Source: Chthonomonas sp. UBA2387
GTDB taxonomy: Bacteria > Armatimonadota > Fimbriimonadia > Fimbriimonadales > Fimbriimonadaceae
DNA: 26,299 nucleotides
Direction: 5' to 3'
NCBI GenBank assembly: GCA_002343445.1
Contig: DDSP01000077.1
Location: 20,313 to 46,611, forward strand
Shown: positions 24,526 through 26,299 of the stretch, piece after piece
Layout: every line of letters starts with the position of its first letter
Position numbering within the stretch: the first letter of the stretch is position 1
Translations under genes and position numbers: made by a program
Notes under the pieces: generated by a model
The model's input: the letters and a program-made list of their open reading frames with translations, nothing else
What the model was told of the DNA's origin: nothing
Database searches by the model: none

Positions 24526-24616
24526 CTGAATCCTGAATCCTGAATCCTGAATCCTGAACGCTGAACACTGAACACTGAACACTGACCCCTGAACCCTGAA
24601 CACTGAACCCTGATTC
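24526..24616 (+). repeat. Tandem heptanucleotide array, 13 units of CTGANNN
   Basis: Four CTGAATC units are followed by CTGAACG, three CTGAACA, CTGACCC, CTGAACC, CTGAACA, CTGAACC and CTGATTC. Every unit contains TGA, and because 7 is not a multiple of 3 the plus strand has stops in all three frames. The minus strand reads open as a repetitive peptide, which should not be mistaken for a gene. Confidence 0.95.
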
Positions 24617-24660
24617 CTCCATTTTCCCTCTTCCCCCTTCCGTTTTCCCAAATCCTTCGC

Positions 24661-24666
24661 TATACT
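24661..24666 (+). promoter_or_regulatory. -10 element TATACT before the RHS fragment
   Basis: TATACT followed by six bases and the ATG at 24673; the best -10 match in the window. It would give a leaderless transcript of the RHS cassette. Confidence 0.55.
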
Positions 24667-24672
24667 GAACCC

Positions 24673-25545
24673 ATGACAGCGGCGACGAACAGGAGGAACC
24701 GACGGGCACAAGCCCGCTCCGCCGTGGCACGCGTGGCACGGGCGTCCCGGCACCGCGCCCAGGCAAGCCACGCGCTCAGGAGGATGGAGGGACCCGCTCT
24801 GTCGGGTCCGCGCGCCGCTCGCTGGCGACGAACCGACACCACCACCTTCACCTACTCCGACCCGATGTTCCTCACCGCTGTGGACGGGCCGAGCGGCAGG
24901 CTCGCCACCTACGTCTACGATTCGGAATCGAAGCGAAGGCGCATCTACGAAGGCGCGGCGTTCACCACCATCGTCTGGGACGGCTGGGACTATCTTCAAT
25001 GGCGGCGTCCTTCGGGGACGCACGTGTTCCACGCCATGAACGGCGAGATCGTGGGCGAGAGCGTCGGCGGCACGGTCCGCGACTACCTGCTCGATCCGCT
25101 GGGTTCGGTGGTGGCGACGTTGGATTCGAGCGGTTTGGTGGACCAGTTCGAGTACTGGCCCTACGGCGAACTCGTGGACGACCTTCCCGAAGGGGCTCCC
25201 GTGTTCCTTTGGGTGGGCGGCCTCGGCTACTGGTTCGACACCGACGAGCGCAGGTACGTGCGGCACCGGATGCTGCGGACGGACCTGGGGAGTTGGATGC
25301 AACTCGACCCGCTGTGGCCGAACACCGCAGCATTCAACTACGTTCGCAGTGCGCCATCCTCTAATGTAGACTACTTGGGACAAATGCCCAATCGGTGGTG
25401 GGAAAGGCGTTCTTCGTACGACTGGCCGCAATACCCTTCGCCAATTGGTCCGGTTCCTTTACCTTATCCTTTTGGCCCCGGCTCGCTCCCACCATCTGGA
25501 GGCGGTCCGCTGCCTACAAAGCCTGGGCGGCACGTGTCGGTATGA
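24673..25545 (+). CDS. RHS-repeat core C-terminal fragment (orphan toxin-delivery cassette)
   Basis: 290 residues. The first 53 or so are Arg/Ala-rich (MTAATNRRNRRAQARSAVAR...) and unlike any RHS sequence, so they may be read-in of former intergenic DNA. A 7-bp-stem hairpin (24790-24809) lies there. From about residue 54 the protein is RHS-like: DPMFLTAVDGPSGRLATYVY, RDYLLDPLGSVVATLD near 136, VDQFEYWPYGE near 156, and RMLRTDLGSWMQLDPLWP near 200-216. It closes with NYVRSAPSSNVDYLG, the variant of the conserved end that precedes the polymorphic tip. A Pro-rich linker follows and the frame stops at 25545. Full RHS proteins are over 1000 residues, so only the end of the shell is here. The toxin domain continues in another frame from about 25502. 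TATACT with N6 supports expression from 24673. Confidence 0.8.
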   Translation: MTAATNRRNRRAQARSAVARVARASRHRAQASHALRRMEGPALSGPRAARWRRTDTTTFTYSDPMFLTAVDGPSGRLATYVYDSESKRRRIYEGAAFTTIVWDGWDYLQWRRPSGTHVFHAMNGEIVGESVGGTVRDYLLDPLGSVVATLDSSGLVDQFEYWPYGELVDDLPEGAPVFLWVGGLGYWFDTDERRYVRHRMLRTDLGSWMQLDPLWPNTAAFNYVRSAPSSNVDYLGQMPNRWWERRSSYDWPQYPSPIGPVPLPYPFGPGSLPPSGGGPLPTKPGRHVSV

Positions 25546-25855
25546 ACAGGGCTGGAATCCCTGGAATTTCAACTACGGCAACTGTTGTGGATATCATCGA
25601 GATTGCAACAAGACATCTCCTGCACAGGATTGTCTAGACCGAGCGTGCCGGGACCACGATGACGAGATACCGACCGTATTTGAATTCTTCACAGGGGACC
25701 CACATGCAAGGTTCTGTGCGAATCTAGCGAGTTGTAGATGTGACTCCGATCATCGTCCTGGGTCGCAGGATCACCTCAACTGCCGAGACGCTCAGTGGAG
25801 AATGATGCAATTGTTCTGTCGCCTGGGGTGGGGTCGCTGGACGTATGCGTCATAA
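25445..25855 (+). CDS. Phospholipase A2-like toxin tip, out of frame with the RHS core
   Basis: Open frame of 136 codons; the meaningful part starts near 25502. It has a PLA2-like arrangement: FNYGNCCGYHRDC resembles the calcium-loop motif (YGxxCGxG, second Gly replaced here), and CLDRACRDHDDE resembles the 'DxxCxxHD' helix with the catalytic His-Asp. There are ten further Cys-rich positions including FCANLASCRCDSD. Such domains act on membrane phospholipids. It directly follows the RHS Pro-rich linker but in the +1 frame; skipping one base near 25515-25530 would fuse the two. Base composition is clearly lower in GC than the shell, as is usual for exchangeable tips. Its stop overlaps the next gene by 11 nt. 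The first 19 codons (MVRFLYLILLAPARSHHLEA) are probably not real. Intact single protein, pseudogene or separate toxin remain open. Confidence 0.6.
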   Translation: MVRFLYLILLAPARSHHLEAVRCLQSLGGTCRYEQGWNPWNFNYGNCCGYHRDCNKTSPAQDCLDRACRDHDDEIPTVFEFFTGDPHARFCANLASCRCDSDHRPGSQDHLNCRDAQWRMMQLFCRLGWGRWTYAS

Positions 25856-26228
25856 ATGGTTGATTCGTATCACGATCGCGACTGTCGCCTTGCCGATTGC
25901 CCTGTTCATGTGTTGGTTGCTCAGTTGGCCCCTCGCAGTTGCACTGCAGGGAGGACTTCGACTACGACAGACGCCGCTTCAAGTAGCGATTGAGGCCGGC
26001 AACTCCAATGAGGTTGAACGTCTCCTAGCAATTGGCGCGGACGTCAACGCCGTGAATTCCAATGGGGAGAACAGCCTCTTTACAGCTCTCAATCTTCATC
26101 AGTTTGATCTCGCTGATCGGCTCTTGGAGCGTGGTGCCAGTGCTACAATGACCAACAATGCTGGCTACTCAGTTAGGGACTTGGCTGACGATGAAGTGCT
26201 CGCTTGGCTAAATGAAAGAGGATTGTGA
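25845..26228 (+). CDS. Membrane-anchored ankyrin-repeat protein, probable immunity protein
   Basis: 127 residues. After MRHKWLIR comes a hydrophobic segment (ITIATVALPIALFMCWLLSW, about residues 9-28), then ankyrin repeats: TPLQVAIEAGNSNEVERLL and IGADVNAVNSNGENSLFTAL, a second repeat DLADRLLERGASATMTNNAG, and a partial third (YSVRDLADDEVLAWL). It begins within the last codons of the PLA2-like tip gene (11-nt overlap), the normal position of an immunity gene. Ankyrin proteins are known among immunity families of polymorphic toxins. A membrane anchor fits a toxin that attacks phospholipids (inference). GC content is low like the toxin tip, so the two probably moved together. Direct binding is untested. 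Confidence 0.75.
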   Translation: MRHKWLIRITIATVALPIALFMCWLLSWPLAVALQGGLRLRQTPLQVAIEAGNSNEVERLLAIGADVNAVNSNGENSLFTALNLHQFDLADRLLERGASATMTNNAGYSVRDLADDEVLAWLNERGL

Positions 26229-26299
26229 AGCCCAGTTGAGGACATGCGGCATAGCTCCGGTCCAACGCTGCTTCTGCCACGCCTACGACGCCCTCGGCA
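26229..26299 (+). other. Possible start of a further RHS segment at the window edge
   Basis: One plus-strand frame reads ...RCFCHAYDALG up to the edge. HAYDALG resembles the 'YDALGR' unit of RHS/YD repeats. Only a short motif is visible, so this is a hint that another RHS piece follows, as in arrays of displaced tips. Confidence 0.3.

Larger units (their letters stand above)
24245..24672. other. Non-coding stretch with hairpin and heptad repeats
   Basis: No gene is called in about 430 bases. Contents are a 9-bp-stem hairpin (GCGGCTCGA at 24416-24424 with TCGAGCCGC at 24440-24448, 15-nt loop), the heptad array at 24526-24616, a pyrimidine-rich run (24614-24658) and a TATACT box. A long minus-strand open frame across this region is a by-product of the repeats and of the RHS gene on the other strand. 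Confidence 0.6.

Noticed and set aside
24526..24616. Heptad array as a CRISPR or telomere-like element
   Set aside because: Units are 7 bp with no spacers, and nothing indicates a chromosome end or cas genes.
24211..25431. 406-codon minus-strand open frame across the heptad array and RHS fragment
   Set aside because: It is opposite a recognisable RHS sequence, and its repetitive middle part is only the reverse reading of the heptads.

Overview
The window is high-GC bacterial chromosome, densely packed with genes. Evidence for an outer-membrane (diderm) bacterium is a metal-type kdsA (Kdo/LPS synthesis), a three-domain DsbD and lipoprotein/ABC components. Shine-Dalgarno sequences are almost absent. 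Instead, at least seven genes have a TANNNT hexamer 5-7 nt before the start codon, the arrangement expected for leaderless mRNAs. Together with the gene styles (RHS, GH38, ThuA, PadR with a permease-prefix protein), an Armatimonadota/Fimbriimonadia-like organism is my best guess. That assignment is inference only.

Layout. 1-2588 (minus): sodium:solute symporter, ECF sigma factor and the start of a WD40-like propeller protein. 2589-3198: non-coding, with a REP-like pair of hairpins. 3199-5634 (minus): a membrane-anchored protein of unknown function and an intracellular GH5 glycosidase. 5720-9814 (plus): dsbD-kdsA (4-nt overlap), an unknown protein and a rhomboid-like protein lacking catalytic residues. 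9815-12203 (minus): P-loop kinase and ABC exporter. 12398-14852 (plus): a P-loop NTPase with 31-residue C-terminal repeats, split by a one-base frameshift. 14962-15746 (minus): PadR regulator and a small permease-prefix protein. 15855-19056 (plus): divergent GH38 enzyme, then a Phd/VapC-type toxin-antitoxin pair. 19068-20554 (minus): ThuA-like protein and nitroreductase. 20644-24244 (plus): SRPBCC protein, peptide-type substrate-binding lipoprotein and NFACT/RqcH-like protein. 24245-24672: non-coding with a 13-unit heptad repeat. 24673-26299 (plus): C-terminal RHS core, phospholipase A2-like toxin tip, ankyrin-repeat membrane protein (probable immunity protein), and possibly the start of another RHS segment.

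How the genes work together. Most of the window is carbohydrate and envelope housekeeping: GH5, GH38, symporter, ThuA, KdsA, DsbD, ABC transport. Three accessory or conflict modules stand out. They are the frameshifted repeat NTPase (possible STAND-type defence protein), the Phd/VapC pair with a duplicated promoter-operator, and the RHS-PLA2/ankyrin toxin-immunity cassette at the right edge. The last is the strongest candidate for a little-described system. Its toxin is out of frame with the RHS core, through a real mutation, a recoding event or a sequencing error.
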